64,000 nucleotides of DNA from Parazoarcus communis SWub3 = DSM 12120. GTDB lineage: Bacteria; Pseudomonadota; Gammaproteobacteria; Burkholderiales; Rhodocyclaceae. Numbering within the stretch: position 1 is the stretch's first letter; each line of letters opens with the position of its first letter. The DNA is taken from positions 124,001 through 188,000 of the forward strand of contig NZ_QKOE01000006.1 in assembly GCF_003226565.1 (NCBI RefSeq). Reading direction: 5' to 3'. A program made the translations under genes and the position numbers. Below the pieces are notes generated by a model that had not been told where the DNA came from, searched no databases, and saw only the letters and a list, made by a program, of their open reading frames with translations. Positions 20,686 through 29,676 of the stretch are shown here, in pieces.

Positions 20686-20793
20686 CCCGGATGCGCGCCG
20701 TGGTCACTCACCATGACCGAAGGCGCGCCATTTCGTCGTTCGAGCATTGCGCGCATGCGCCTGCAGTGAGATCCTTGGTCTCTTTCGCAAATC

Positions 20794-20819
20794 GCCTTTC
20801 AGCCGGGCCTTTCAGCCGG
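20794..20819. repeat. 13-base perfect tandem repeat downstream of dnaJ
   Basis: GCCTTTCAGCCGG occurs twice in direct tandem (20794-20806 and 20807-20819). The outer CGCCTTT (20793-20799) can pair with AAAGGCG (20823-20829), so the repeats lie within a larger stem-loop that may end the dnaJ transcript. No coding sequence is seen in the 20686-20907 gap. Confidence 0.6.
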
Positions 20820-20907
20820 CCAAAAGGCGGTTCCGCGTGAGGCCGACCAGGCCGATCAGCCCCTAGAAGAATCCACGGGCCAGCATAGCGGCCCTGCAGG
20901 AGACATC

Positions 20908-22047
20908 ATGAAAGCGTTTCGCCCATGGCTCGCGGCCGCCTTGCTCGCGCTGACACCGTTTGTCGCCCCTCTTGCTGCAGTCGCGCAGCAGGGCGTCTCG
21001 AATGACACACTGACCCTGGGCCACTCCGGCGCGCTCAGCGGCCCGTTGTCCGAACTGAACAAGGAATATCTCTCCGGCGCCACCCTGTTCTTCGACCAGA
21101 TCAATGCACGCGGTGGCATCAACGGCCGAAAGATCGAATTGATCACACTGGATGACGCCTACGACCCCGACCGTGCAGCCGACAACGTCCGCCAGCTGAT
21201 CGAGAAGAATGACGTGCTGGCCCTCTTCGCCTGTTTTGGCACAGGCCCCAGCCTGAAGGCGATTCCCGTTGCCAGCGCGGCCAAAGTACCGTTCTTCGCC
21301 CCCTATACCGGCGCCGATGCTGTCCGCACGCCGGCCAATCCGATGGTTTTCCACGTCCGCGCGTCCTATTCACAGGAGATCGAGAAGATGGTCGATCACC
21401 TGAGCAATATCGGCGTCCGCTCGATTGGCGTGGTCCACCACACCGACGCCTTCGGTCAAGCCGGCCTGGATGCGGCAGCTGCCGCCCTCACCCGCCGCGG
21501 GCTGCCCGCCCCCATCGTCGCCCCGATTGCCTCGGACGGCAGCAATGCCGACAGCGCGGTCACCCAGGTCATGGCGGGCAATGCCGCTGCCGTGCTGCTG
21601 ATCACCGCCGGCAACAGCTCACCCGCCTTCATGAAGGCCCTGCTCAAGACCGACTACCGCCCCATGCTTTACGGGCTGTCGGTGATCAGCGCCAAACAGT
21701 TGATCCGCGAACTCGGCGACGAGGCTCACGGCCTGGTCATTGCCCAGGTCATGCCCTCACCTTTCAGGGTCGATTATCCCTTCGTACGCGAGTACCGCCA
21801 GGCTGCCGACAAGGCAGGGCAGACCTATTCCCACACCGCACTGGAAGGCTATATGGCCGCAAGGAGCTTTGCCGAAGCGCTGCGTCGAGCAGGTCGCGAC
21901 ATCAACCGCGAGAAGCTCGTTATTGCATTGGAAAGCCTCGGCGACTGGGATGCTGGCGGCATGAAGCTAGGGTACTCGGCCCGCCGCCGAAATGGCCTGG
22001 ATTACGTCGATCTCGCAATCATCAGTCGCGGCAAGTTCAATCGCTGA
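20908..22047 (+). CDS. branched-chain amino acid-type ABC transporter substrate-binding protein
   Basis: A 379-residue periplasmic binding protein of the LivJ/Peripla_BP_6 family. The signal peptide is clear (KAFRPWLAAALLALTPFVAP, cleavage likely after AVA near residue 28). The mature protein opens with DTLTLGHSGALSGPLSELN and has the family segments YLSGATLFFDQINARGGING and KIELITLDDAYDP. No permease or ATPase genes are adjacent, so it is an orphan binding protein; the ligand could be an amino acid, amide or aromatic acid and cannot be told. A terminator follows at 22067-22108. Confidence 0.88.
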   Translation: MKAFRPWLAAALLALTPFVAPLAAVAQQGVSNDTLTLGHSGALSGPLSELNKEYLSGATLFFDQINARGGINGRKIELITLDDAYDPDRAADNVRQLIEKNDVLALFACFGTGPSLKAIPVASAAKVPFFAPYTGADAVRTPANPMVFHVRASYSQEIEKMVDHLSNIGVRSIGVVHHTDAFGQAGLDAAAAALTRRGLPAPIVAPIASDGSNADSAVTQVMAGNAAAVLLITAGNSSPAFMKALLKTDYRPMLYGLSVISAKQLIRELGDEAHGLVIAQVMPSPFRVDYPFVREYRQAADKAGQTYSHTALEGYMAARSFAEALRRAGRDINREKLVIALESLGDWDAGGMKLGYSARRRNGLDYVDLAIISRGKFNR

Positions 22048-22066
22048 CCCCCTGGACACCCACTCG

Positions 22067-22108
22067 GAAACGACAAGGGCAGCGTCGAGGCGCTGCCCTT
22101 GTCGTTTC
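22067..22108. terminator. bidirectional terminator between the binding protein gene and cysS
   Basis: A perfect 18-base inverted repeat with a 6-base loop: arm GAAACGACAAGGGCAGCG at 22067-22084 and its complement at 22091-22108. It lies between the convergent ends of the binding protein gene (plus) and cysS (minus). The A- and T-rich ends of the stem allow it to act on both strands. Confidence 0.85.
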
Positions 22109-22134
22109 TGCTTACGCGCAAGCAAGCGCTCGCG

Positions 22135-23517
22135 TCATGCCCGACGCCAGGTCGTACCCTGCGGGCCATCCTCCAGGACGATACCTGCTTCCATCAAGGC
22201 GGCCCGCAGACGGTCCGCTTCGGCAAAGTCCCGCGCCTTCTTGGCGGCAGCGCGCGCTTCGATCATGCGCTCGACGTCGGCTGCATCGAGCCCGTCACCG
22301 GTCGCGACGCCCGCCTGCAGGAACGTGGTGGCGTCCCGTTCAAGCAAGCCCAGCACCCCGCCAAGGGCGCGCAACTGCGCAGCCTGAGCAGGCGAATGTT
22401 CGCGATTGACCTCGTTGGCCAACTCAAACAACACAGCCAGCGCCTCGGCCGTGTTGAAGTCATCGTCCATTGCGGCCTTGAACCGACGCGCATGCTCGGT
22501 GTTCCAGTCCACCACCACCGCCTCCGAGGGTGCCGACTTGAGCGCGGTGTACAGCCGGGTCAACGCCTGACGGGCATCATCCAGATGCGCATCGGAGTAG
22601 TTCAGCGGGCTGCGGTAGTGGGCACGCAGAATGAAGAAGCGCACGACCTCTGGGTCATACTGGCGCAACACGTCGCGGATGGTGAAGAAATTGCCCAGCG
22701 ACTTGGACATCTTTTCGTTGTCCACCCGCACAAAGCCGTTGTGCATCCAGTAATTGACGAAGGTGTGGCCGTGCGCACCTTCGGACTGGGCGATCTCATT
22801 TTCATGGTGAGGAAACTGCAGATCCTGCCCACCGCCGTGGATGTCGAAGTGGTCGCCGAGCAGGTCGGAGCTCATCGCCGAACATTCAATATGCCAGCCC
22901 GGACGGCCGCTGCCCCAGGGCGAATCCCACTTGGCCTCGGACGGCTCCTCAGCCTTGGCATGCTTCCACAGCACGAAGTCGAGGGGGTCGTTCTTATCAC
23001 CCACCACGTCGACGCGCTCACCGGCACGCAGCTCATCCACGGACTTGCCAGACAACTTGCCGTAGCCATCGAACTTGCGTACTGCGTAGCAGACATCGCG
23101 ATTGGCCGCGACATACGCCAGGCCTTTTTCCTGCAGCCGCCCGATCAGGCTCTGCATCTTTGCGACATAGTCCATCGCCCGCGGCTCATGGTCAGGGCGC
23201 AATACGCCAAGCGCGTCGGCGTCTTCGTGCATGGCGGCAATGAAACGGTCGGTCAGCGCACGGATGCTCTCGCCGTTTTCCTGGGCACGTCGGATGATCT
23301 TGTCGTCGATATCGGTGATGTTGCGTACGTAGGTCACGTCCAACCCGCTTGCCCGCAGCCAGCGGGCCACCATATCGAACACGACCATCACTCGCGCATG
23401 ACCGAGGTGGCAGTAGTCGTACACCGTCATGCCGCAGACGTACATCCGTACCTTGCCGGCATCAATCGGTTTGAATACTTCCTTCCCGCGAGTCAGTGAG
23501 TTGTAGATCGTCAGCAT
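22135..23517 (-). CDS. cysS: cysteinyl-tRNA synthetase
   Basis: A 460-residue class I synthetase. The start [17 protein letters not shown] at 23517 gives the family length; a longer open frame adds 45 atypical residues. Motifs: [18 protein letters not shown], with the zinc-binding Cys and a HIGH-type HLGH sequence near residues 26-43; [23 protein letters not shown]; and the KMSKS loop [10 protein letters not shown]. It charges tRNA-Cys. The gene is divergent from ppiA. Confidence 0.96.
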   Translation of the reverse strand: MLTIYNSLTRGKEVFKPIDAGKVRMYVCGMTVYDYCHLGHARVMVVFDMVARWLRASGLDVTYVRNITDIDDKIIRRAQENGESIRALTDRFIAAMHEDADALGVLRPDHEPRAMDYVAKMQSLIGRLQEKGLAYVAANRDVCYAVRKFDGYGKLSGKSVDELRAGERVDVVGDKNDPLDFVLWKHAKAEEPSEAKWDSPWGSGRPGWHIECSAMSSDLLGDHFDIHGGGQDLQFPHHENEIAQSEGAHGHTFVNYWMHNGFVRVDNEKMSKSLGNFFTIRDVLRQYDPEVVRFFILRAHYRSPLNYSDAHLDDARQALTRLYTALKSAPSEAVVVDWNTEHARRFKAAMDDDFNTAEALAVLFELANEVNREHSPAQAAQLRALGGVLGLLERDATTFLQAGVATGDGLDAADVERMIEARAAAKKARDFAEADRLRAALMEAGIVLEDGPQGTTWRRA

Positions 23518-23807
23518 GAAATCAACCAATGGAATGCACAGCACCTGCTGCGCGAAGATAGTCGGCAAGCCCGGCCGGTTCCCTTTTGGACAAGCAACCG
23601 AAACAGGGCATGCCCGGTTACACAAGGTGACCCCGGGCAGCGTTTCCAGCACCCGCCCTTGTTGCTAGAATCAAGGGCTGAGTTGCAGGCTGGAAAGCCG
23701 CAAAAGTATAGCACGGCGTATCATTCACCCTTTTGCCGCCCCTTGGCGCGGCCCCCAGCGATCAGTGCCCGGCTGCACCGGTTCGATACGTCCCACATGG
23801 AGACCGC
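23518..23807. promoter_or_regulatory. divergent cysS / ppiA intergenic region
   Basis: A 290-base gap that must carry the cysS (minus) and ppiA (plus) starts. It contains an inverted repeat GCCCTTG-N10-CAAGGGC (23655-23661 and 23672-23678). It also has a plus-strand promoter candidate, TTGCAG-N18-TATAGC, at about 23683-23712, pointing to ppiA. No reading frame with coding character is seen. Confidence 0.4.
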
Positions 23808-24386
23808 ATGAAAAAGTCCGTCCTCACCCTGTTCGCGCTCGCCGGCTTCGCCGCATCCGCCTTTGCCGCCAATCCGATGGTCGAGTTGCGCACCAACCAG
23901 GGCGACATCAAGGTCGAGCTCTATGCCGACAAGGCACCCAAGTCGGTGGCGAATTTCACCCAGTACATCAAGGACGGCCATTACACCGGCACCGTGTTCC
24001 ACCGCGTGATCGATGGATTCATGATCCAGGGCGGCGGCTTCGACGCCCAGATGCAGCAGAAGTCCACCCGCCCGCCAATCGAGAACGAAGCCAAGAACGG
24101 TCTCAAGAACGTGCCCGGCACGCTGGCCATGGCCCGCACGTCGGACCCACACTCGGCCTCATCCCAGTTCTTCATCAACCTTGCACCAAACACCTTCCTC
24201 GACTACCCGTCGCGCGACGGCTGGGGCTACGCGGTGTTCGGCAAGGTTGTCAGCGGCATGGACGTGGTCGAGAAGATCGCCAAGGTCCGGACCGGCAACG
24301 CCGGCTTCCACCAGAACGTGCCGGTCGAACCCATCATCATCGAATCGGCGCGCATCCTCGAAGCAGCGCCGACTTCCAGCAAGTAA
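23808..24386 (+). CDS. ppiA: periplasmic peptidyl-prolyl cis-trans isomerase (cyclophilin)
   Basis: A 192-residue cyclophilin with a signal peptide ([19 protein letters not shown], cleavage after about residue 20), so it acts in the periplasm. The core has [15 protein letters not shown] with the catalytic Arg, [20 protein letters not shown], and WGYAVFGKV with the site of the cyclosporin-binding residue. It catalyses proline isomerisation during folding. The next gene, 17 bases on, is a cytosolic paralogue. Confidence 0.93.
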   Translation: MKKSVLTLFALAGFAASAFAANPMVELRTNQGDIKVELYADKAPKSVANFTQYIKDGHYTGTVFHRVIDGFMIQGGGFDAQMQQKSTRPPIENEAKNGLKNVPGTLAMARTSDPHSASSQFFINLAPNTFLDYPSRDGWGYAVFGKVVSGMDVVEKIAKVRTGNAGFHQNVPVEPIIIESARILEAAPTSSK

Positions 24387-24403
24387 GCCCACAGGAGAAG
24401 CAC

Positions 24404-24898
24404 ATGGCAGTCAAACTGCACACCAACCACGGCGTGATCACCCTCGAACTGGACGCAGAGAAGGCGCCCATCACGGTCGAGAACTTCCTCGCTTACGTCA
24501 GCGCAGGGCATTACGACAATACCGTGTTCCATCGCGTGATCGACGGATTCATGATCCAGGGCGGCGGTTTCGAGCCCGGCATGAAGCAGAAGCCCACCCG
24601 CGACCCGATCCAGAACGAAGCCAACAATGGCCTCAAGAACGAACGCGGCACCATCGCCATGGCCCGTACCCAGGCGCCGCACTCGGCTTCGGCACAGTTC
24701 TTCATCAACGTCGCCGACAACGACTTCCTCAACCATCGCTCCCCCGACCTGCAAGGCTGGGGCTACTGCGTGTTTGGCAAGGTCAGCGACGGTTTCGATG
24801 TCGTCGACCAGATCCGCAAGGTCAAGACCGGCTCCAGTGGCTTCCATCAGGACGTACCGAAGGAAGACGTGATCATCGAGCGTGCCGAGATTGTCTGA
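24404..24898 (+). CDS. ppiB: cytosolic peptidyl-prolyl cis-trans isomerase B
   Basis: A 164-residue cyclophilin without a signal peptide. It starts [17 protein letters not shown] and contains [35 protein letters not shown] and [12 protein letters not shown], matching the E. coli PpiB class in length and motifs. An AGGAG site precedes the ATG. It is 17 bases downstream of ppiA, from which it probably arose by tandem duplication, and 40 bases before the lpxH ATG. Confidence 0.95.
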   Translation: MAVKLHTNHGVITLELDAEKAPITVENFLAYVSAGHYDNTVFHRVIDGFMIQGGGFEPGMKQKPTRDPIQNEANNGLKNERGTIAMARTQAPHSASAQFFINVADNDFLNHRSPDLQGWGYCVFGKVSDGFDVVDQIRKVKTGSSGFHQDVPKEDVIIERAEIV

Positions 24899-24938
24899 TC
24901 GCGCAAGCGACGCACCCGCCGAGCGCGGGTGCACCACA

Positions 24939-25694
24939 ATGCCGGGCGTGCTGCAGGCGGCATCCCCGGCATTGTTCATTTCCGACCTCCACCTCAGCGA
25001 GGACGAACCCGCCACCGTCGACGCCTTCATCGACTTCCTGAACGGTCCGGCACGCGAGGCGGGCAGTCTGTTCATCCTCGGTGACCTGTTCGAATACTGG
25101 GCCGGGGACGATGATATCGACAGCGTCCTGAGTCGCCGCATCTGTGACGCGCTGGCGACATTGGCGACACGTGGCATGCACATCCACTACATGACCGGCA
25201 ACCGCGACCTGCTTGCAGGCAGCGGATTCGCAACCCGTGCCAAGGTCGCCCTGCTGCCCGACCCAAGTTGCGTGCGTATCGGCGACCAGGTGCTGCTGAT
25301 CAGCCACGGCGATGCGTTATGCACCGACGACGTACCCTATCAGCGTTATCGCCAGCAAGTGCGCGACCCCGCATGGCAGGCGGGCTTCCTCGCTCAACCG
25401 CTGTCTGCACGCAAGGCCTTCATCGAGAGTCTGCGCAAGCAAAGTGAAGCGGCGAAACGCGAAAAGGCCATGACCATCATGGATGTGAATGCGGACGCCG
25501 TTGCCGAGTTGCTGCGACAACACAGCCAGAGCACCTGTCTGATCCATGGCCATACCCACCGCCCAGCCCACCACGAAATTCTGGTGGATGGACGGATCTG
25601 CGAGCGCTGGGTGCTTGCCGACTGGCACGGCGAAGCCAGCTGGCTGGCGTTCGACGGCAAGCACTTCAGCGTCGGCGGCCAGTCCAGGGCCTGA
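24939..25694 (+). CDS. lpxH: UDP-2,3-diacylglucosamine diphosphatase
   Basis: A 251-residue metallophosphoesterase that makes lipid X in lipid A synthesis at the inner membrane face. All metal motifs are present: FISDLHLS (residues 13-20), FILGDLFEYWAGDD, YMTGNRDLL, LISHGDALC and LIHGHTHRPA. ATG at 24939 is chosen; a GTG at 24882 inside ppiB would add 19 residues without homology. It is probably transcribed with ppiA-ppiB. Confidence 0.93.
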   Translation: MPGVLQAASPALFISDLHLSEDEPATVDAFIDFLNGPAREAGSLFILGDLFEYWAGDDDIDSVLSRRICDALATLATRGMHIHYMTGNRDLLAGSGFATRAKVALLPDPSCVRIGDQVLLISHGDALCTDDVPYQRYRQQVRDPAWQAGFLAQPLSARKAFIESLRKQSEAAKREKAMTIMDVNADAVAELLRQHSQSTCLIHGHTHRPAHHEILVDGRICERWVLADWHGEASWLAFDGKHFSVGGQSRA

Positions 25695-25706
25695 GGGGCA
25701 TCGAAG

Positions 25707-25732
25707 GCCGGCAGCAGGAAACGGCTGCCGGC
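25707..25732. terminator. stem-loop between convergent lpxH and metZ
   Basis: GCCGGCAGC (25707-25715) pairs with GCTGCCGGC (25724-25732) across an 8-base loop, in the 46-base gap between the two convergent stops. The following runs are not T-rich, so efficiency is uncertain. Confidence 0.55.
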
Positions 25733-25740
25733 ACCTGATT

Positions 25741-26928
25741 TCAGCGTACCAGGCCGCGCGCGAGATCGGCTTTCAGATCGTCCACCGACTCCAGACCCAC
25801 AGCAATACGCAGCAGTCCATCGCTGATCCCGGAGGCGGCACGGGCCTCGGGCGAGATACGTCCATGGGTCGTGGTTGCCGGATGAGTGATGGTGGTCTTC
25901 GTATCACCCAGGTTGGCCGTGATCGAGATGACCCGGGTGGCATCGACCACCCGCCACGCTGCATCACGCCCGCCTTCGACCTCAAAACTGACGATGGCGC
26001 CACCGGTCTTTTGCTGGCGCATCGCCAGTTCGTGCTGCGGATGTGAAGGCAAACCGGGGTAGAACACCCGCGCCACACCCGGCTGCGTCTCCAGCCAGCT
26101 TGCCAGCGCAAGCGCGTTGGCCGACTGTGCTTCCATGCGGATCCGCAACGTCTCGAGGCCCTTCAGGATCACCCAGGCGTTGAACGGCGATAGGGTCGGG
26201 CCCGCCGTCCGCAGGAACTGGAACACCTTGTCGGTCACGACCTTTGCCCCCGCAACAGCACCACCGAGCACCCGGCCCTGGCCATCGAGATACTTGGTGG
26301 CGGAATGCACCACCACATCCGCGCCCAGATCCAGCGGCCGCTGCAAGGCCGGACTGCAGAAACAGTTATCCACCGCCAGGATCGCGCCTGCTTCGTGGGC
26401 AATCGCTGCAACGCCCGCGATATCGACCACCTCGGTCAGCGGATTCGATGGCGTCTCGATGAAGAACAGACGCGTGCTCGGGCGCACCGCAGCACGGTAT
26501 GCCGCAAGATCGGTTGCCGGCACAAAGCTGGTCTCGATGCCAAACTTGCCCAGGATGTTTGTGAACAGCTGCTGGGTCGCGCCAAACAGCCCATTGGACG
26601 CCACGACATGATCACCCGCCTGCATCGTGCCCATCGCCAGCGACAGGATCGCCGACATACCCGAGGCGGTCGCCACGCAAGCCTCGGCCCCCTCCAGAGC
26701 GGCCAGCCTCTCCTGCATCGCGGTCACGGTGGGGTTGGAGAAACGGGCGTAGACGTTCCCCTCCTCCGTGCCCGAAAAACGTGCAGCAGCCTGTGCTGCA
26801 CTCTCGAACACGAAGCTGGAGGTCAGATACATTGCCTCGCCGTGCTCGCCAAACTGGCTGCGGTGCGTGCCGGCGCGGATCGCCAGGGTATCGGGATGCC
26901 AGTCATCCATGTCGGGCAAGGTACTCAT
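25741..26928 (-). CDS. metZ: O-succinylhomoserine sulfhydrylase
   Basis: A 395-residue PLP enzyme of the Cys/Met metabolism family. It makes homocysteine directly from O-succinylhomoserine and sulfide. Motifs: YARFSNPTVTAMQERLAALE, ETPSNPLTEVVD, AVDNCFCSPALQ and the PLP lysine in HSATKYLDGQGRVLGG. LGDTKTTITHPATTTHG is typical of MetZ. Its ATG overlaps the purF stop (ATGA). It is the last gene of the leuC-to-metZ run; purF-metZ adjacency is common in beta- and gammaproteobacteria. Confidence 0.94.
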   Translation of the reverse strand: MSTLPDMDDWHPDTLAIRAGTHRSQFGEHGEAMYLTSSFVFESAAQAAARFSGTEEGNVYARFSNPTVTAMQERLAALEGAEACVATASGMSAILSLAMGTMQAGDHVVASNGLFGATQQLFTNILGKFGIETSFVPATDLAAYRAAVRPSTRLFFIETPSNPLTEVVDIAGVAAIAHEAGAILAVDNCFCSPALQRPLDLGADVVVHSATKYLDGQGRVLGGAVAGAKVVTDKVFQFLRTAGPTLSPFNAWVILKGLETLRIRMEAQSANALALASWLETQPGVARVFYPGLPSHPQHELAMRQQKTGGAIVSFEVEGGRDAAWRVVDATRVISITANLGDTKTTITHPATTTHGRISPEARAASGISDGLLRIAVGLESVDDLKADLARGLVR

Positions 26929-28451
26929 TGGTCGCGGCTGATCAGGTTGAGGTCGAGCTGCCCGTCCTCGCTGTCGTCGCGTGATGCTGGCTTTTCCTCA
27001 CCACGCTGGTTCTCCACCCCGTTCAGGTACTCGGTGGTGATGTCACCGGTCACGTAGCAGCCGTCGAAACAGGAGGTCTCAAAGAAGCGGATCGACGGAT
27101 TGAGCGCACTGACCGAGGCCTTGAGATCCTCGAGATCCTGATAAATCAGGCCATCGGCGCCAATCTGGCGGCAGATCTCGGCCTCGTCGCGATCACTGGC
27201 GATCAGCTCGCCACGGGTCGGCATGTCGATGCCATAGACATTGGCGTAGCGTACAGGGGGCGCGGCCGAAGCCATGTAGACCTTGGTCGCACCTGCTTCG
27301 CGCGCCATGTTGACGATTTCCTTGCTGGTCGTACCGCGGACAATGGAATCATCAACCAGCAGCACACTCTTGCCCTTGAATTCCTGGTGTATGGTGTTGA
27401 GCTTCTGACGCACCGACTTACGTCGTGTCGCCTGTCCCGGCATGATGAAGGTACGGCCGATGTAGCGGTTCTTCACAAAGCCTTCGCGATAGGGCAGATT
27501 GAGATGGTGCGCCATCTCCATCGCCGACGGCCTGCTGGAATCCGGAATCGGAATGACCACATCGATATGCACATGCGGCATGGTGCGCTTCATCTTGGCA
27601 GCAAGATACTCGCCCATCTTGACCCGCGACTCGTAGACCGACACACCGTCGATGATCGAATCCGGTCGTGCAAGGTAGACAAACTCGAACATGCACGGCG
27701 CTTCAACCGTCTTCTCGGCACATTGGCGACTGCGGAAATTACCTTCAACGTCAATCAGCACGGCCTCGCCCGGCGCCACATCGCGCAACAGCTTGAAACC
27801 GAGCACATCAACCGCCACCGACTCGGATGCAACCAGCCATTCAGTGCTGCCTTCGACATCATTGCGACCGATTACCAGCGGACGGATGCCATAGGGGTCA
27901 CGGAAGGCGAGAAGACCATAGCCGGCGATCATCACCACTGCGGCGTATGCGCCTCGACAGCGCCGATGCACACCGGCCACGGCGCGGAACACCGCTTCTT
28001 CGTCCAGTTTGAGGCCGTTGGCTGCCGCCTGCAGTTCGTGCGCCAGCACGTTGAGCAACACCTCGGAATCCGAATTGGTGTTGATATGACGCAGGTCGGC
28101 GAGAAACATCTCGCGCTTGAGCTCTTCGGAATTGGTCAGATTGCCGTTATGTGCCAGCAGCAAGCCAAACGGCGAGTTGACGTAGAACGGCTGGGCCTCG
28201 GCGGCATTGTATGCAGACCCGGCGGTCGGGTAGCGAACATGGCCGATCCCCCAGTTGCCCGCAAGGTTGCGCATGTTGCGCGTACGAAACACGTCGCGCA
28301 CCAGGCCAGAGCCCTTGTGCATGTGAAAACGCCCGCCTTCGGCGGTTGCAATCCCCGCAGCATCCTGACCGCGATGCTGCAGCACCTGCAAACCGTCGTA
28401 AAGCAACTGATTAACCGGGGAGGTCGCAACCACCCCAAGAATTCCGCACAT
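26925..28451 (-). CDS. purF: amidophosphoribosyltransferase
   Basis: A 508-residue enzyme for the first step of purine synthesis (PRPP + Gln to phosphoribosylamine). The start is MCGILGVVATSPVNQLLYDGL, where Cys2 becomes the N-terminal nucleophile after Met removal. The glutaminase half has LQHRGQDAAGIAT and GIGHVRYPTAGS. The transferase half has the PRPP loop VLLVDDSIVRGTTSKE. An open frame extends 38 codons upstream but is not needed. It lies 11 bases after cvpA, the conserved cvpA-purF pair. Confidence 0.96.
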   Translation of the reverse strand: MCGILGVVATSPVNQLLYDGLQVLQHRGQDAAGIATAEGGRFHMHKGSGLVRDVFRTRNMRNLAGNWGIGHVRYPTAGSAYNAAEAQPFYVNSPFGLLLAHNGNLTNSEELKREMFLADLRHINTNSDSEVLLNVLAHELQAAANGLKLDEEAVFRAVAGVHRRCRGAYAAVVMIAGYGLLAFRDPYGIRPLVIGRNDVEGSTEWLVASESVAVDVLGFKLLRDVAPGEAVLIDVEGNFRSRQCAEKTVEAPCMFEFVYLARPDSIIDGVSVYESRVKMGEYLAAKMKRTMPHVHIDVVIPIPDSSRPSAMEMAHHLNLPYREGFVKNRYIGRTFIMPGQATRRKSVRQKLNTIHQEFKGKSVLLVDDSIVRGTTSKEIVNMAREAGATKVYMASAAPPVRYANVYGIDMPTRGELIASDRDEAEICRQIGADGLIYQDLEDLKASVSALNPSIRFFETSCFDGCYVTGDITTEYLNGVENQRGEEKPASRDDSEDGQLDLNLISRDQ

Positions 28452-28462
28452 GGAAACCCTGC

Positions 28463-28957
28463 CTATCTGAAACGAACTCTGTCGGCCACCGCATCCGGCA
28501 ACCACGGTTTGGCAGCAATCACTGCCGTCTCCAGTGGAGGCGAGAACATCGCATTTGCCCACCAAGGCTCGCGCGACAGACCCAGCATACCTCCCACCAG
28601 CACTACCACCCAGGCAATCACCAAGCCCCGCGCCACACCGAAAAGTGCACCGAAGAACCGGTCGGTCGCCCCCAGACCTGCGGCCTTGAGCAACTCACGC
28701 AACAGGAAGCGCAAGAATGCCGCAAGCAGCAGGACCAGTACGAACACCAAGGCAAAGCCACCAATCTGCCGCCACGCGGGCTCGGCAATCAGGCCTTCAA
28801 GCGCCACGGTCGCTGCCACGTCGCCATACTGCCATGCAGCGACAAGTGCAGCGATCCAGGCTACAAGTGCCATGATCTCGCTGACCAGCCCACGCCACAA
28901 GCCCACGGCGGCGGACAAGCCCAGCACCGCCAGGAATACATAATCGAAAACCGTCAT
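28463..28957 (-). CDS. cvpA: CvpA family membrane protein
   Basis: A 164-residue inner-membrane protein with four hydrophobic segments (VFDYVFLAVLGLSAAVGLWRG; EIMALVAWIAALVAAW; GGFALVFVLVLLLAAFL; GLVIAWVVVLVGGMLGL). GATDRFFGALFGVARG is the CvpA/colicin V production signature. The family supports colicin V export and, more generally, envelope robustness. It lies directly upstream of purF, as usual, and 9 bases after dedD. Confidence 0.92.
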   Translation of the reverse strand: MTVFDYVFLAVLGLSAAVGLWRGLVSEIMALVAWIAALVAAWQYGDVAATVALEGLIAEPAWRQIGGFALVFVLVLLLAAFLRFLLRELLKAAGLGATDRFFGALFGVARGLVIAWVVVLVGGMLGLSREPWWANAMFSPPLETAVIAAKPWLPDAVADRVRFR

Positions 28958-28966
28958 CGCAGAAAA

Positions 28967-29665
28967 TCAGCGTACTGCAACGACCGCGTTGTGTCCCATC
29001 GCCTTCAGCCGGGACGCCATCGAATCCGCTTCTGCGCGGGTTGCGACCGGCCCTACCCGCACCCGCGTCATTGCACCAGCCTTTTCAGTGTAGGCGTTGT
29101 ATCCCTGCTTTTTCAGTTCGGTCGCCAGTGCCGCCGCCTTGGCTGCATCGCTCACGGCGGCAACCTGGATGACCAGGGACTCGGCCTGAGCCGGCGTCTT
29201 GGGCACGGCGCCACCAGCCAGCAAGGCCTTGACGCGCTCGGCTTCGGCATCGGCCGGCTTAGGGGGAGGAGGCGCCGCGGTCGCGGGAGAAGATGCAAGC
29301 TCGGGCTTCTGGGCCGGATTTGCCGCAACAGTGGGGTTTGCAGGCGCAGCTGGTGCCACAGTAGCCGTCCTGGCCTCTGCGACCGGCGGCGAAGGGGGAG
29401 GACTTGTCTGCACCGAAGCCTGGGGTGCCTGTTCAACTGGAGCGGGCGCCACCTCGGGTTCAGCCGGACGTGCGGCAATCGGACGCGCCTGGTTGACCAT
29501 CGCGTCACGCTCGGGGATGGAAATCTGGATATCCTGCGTCGAGACCTGCGGCTCCTGATCCATGGCCATCGGCAGGATGATGGCTGCGAGCAAAGCAAGC
29601 GCGGCCGCACCCACCAAGCGTCGGCGGGCGCGCTTCTTGATTTCGAGATTGTCAGCGTCGCTCAC
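28967..29665 (-). CDS. dedD: SPOR domain cell-division protein (DedD-like)
   Basis: A 232-residue bitopic membrane protein. A short basic cytosolic start (NLEIKKRARRRL) leads to one membrane segment (VGAAALALLAAIILPMAM, residues 18-35). A long Pro/Ala-rich periplasmic linker (about 45-155) follows, then a C-terminal SPOR domain (LVIQVAAVSDAAKAAALATELK...VRVGP...AEADSMASRLKAMG). SPOR domains bind denuded peptidoglycan at the septum. The neighbours folC and cvpA match the folC-dedD-cvpA-purF order of E. coli. Confidence 0.9.
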   Translation of the reverse strand: MSDADNLEIKKRARRRLVGAAALALLAAIILPMAMDQEPQVSTQDIQISIPERDAMVNQARPIAARPAEPEVAPAPVEQAPQASVQTSPPPSPPVAEARTATVAPAAPANPTVAANPAQKPELASSPATAAPPPPKPADAEAERVKALLAGGAVPKTPAQAESLVIQVAAVSDAAKAAALATELKKQGYNAYTEKAGAMTRVRVGPVATRAEADSMASRLKAMGHNAVVAVR

Positions 29666-29676
29666 CGGGAGCCTCT

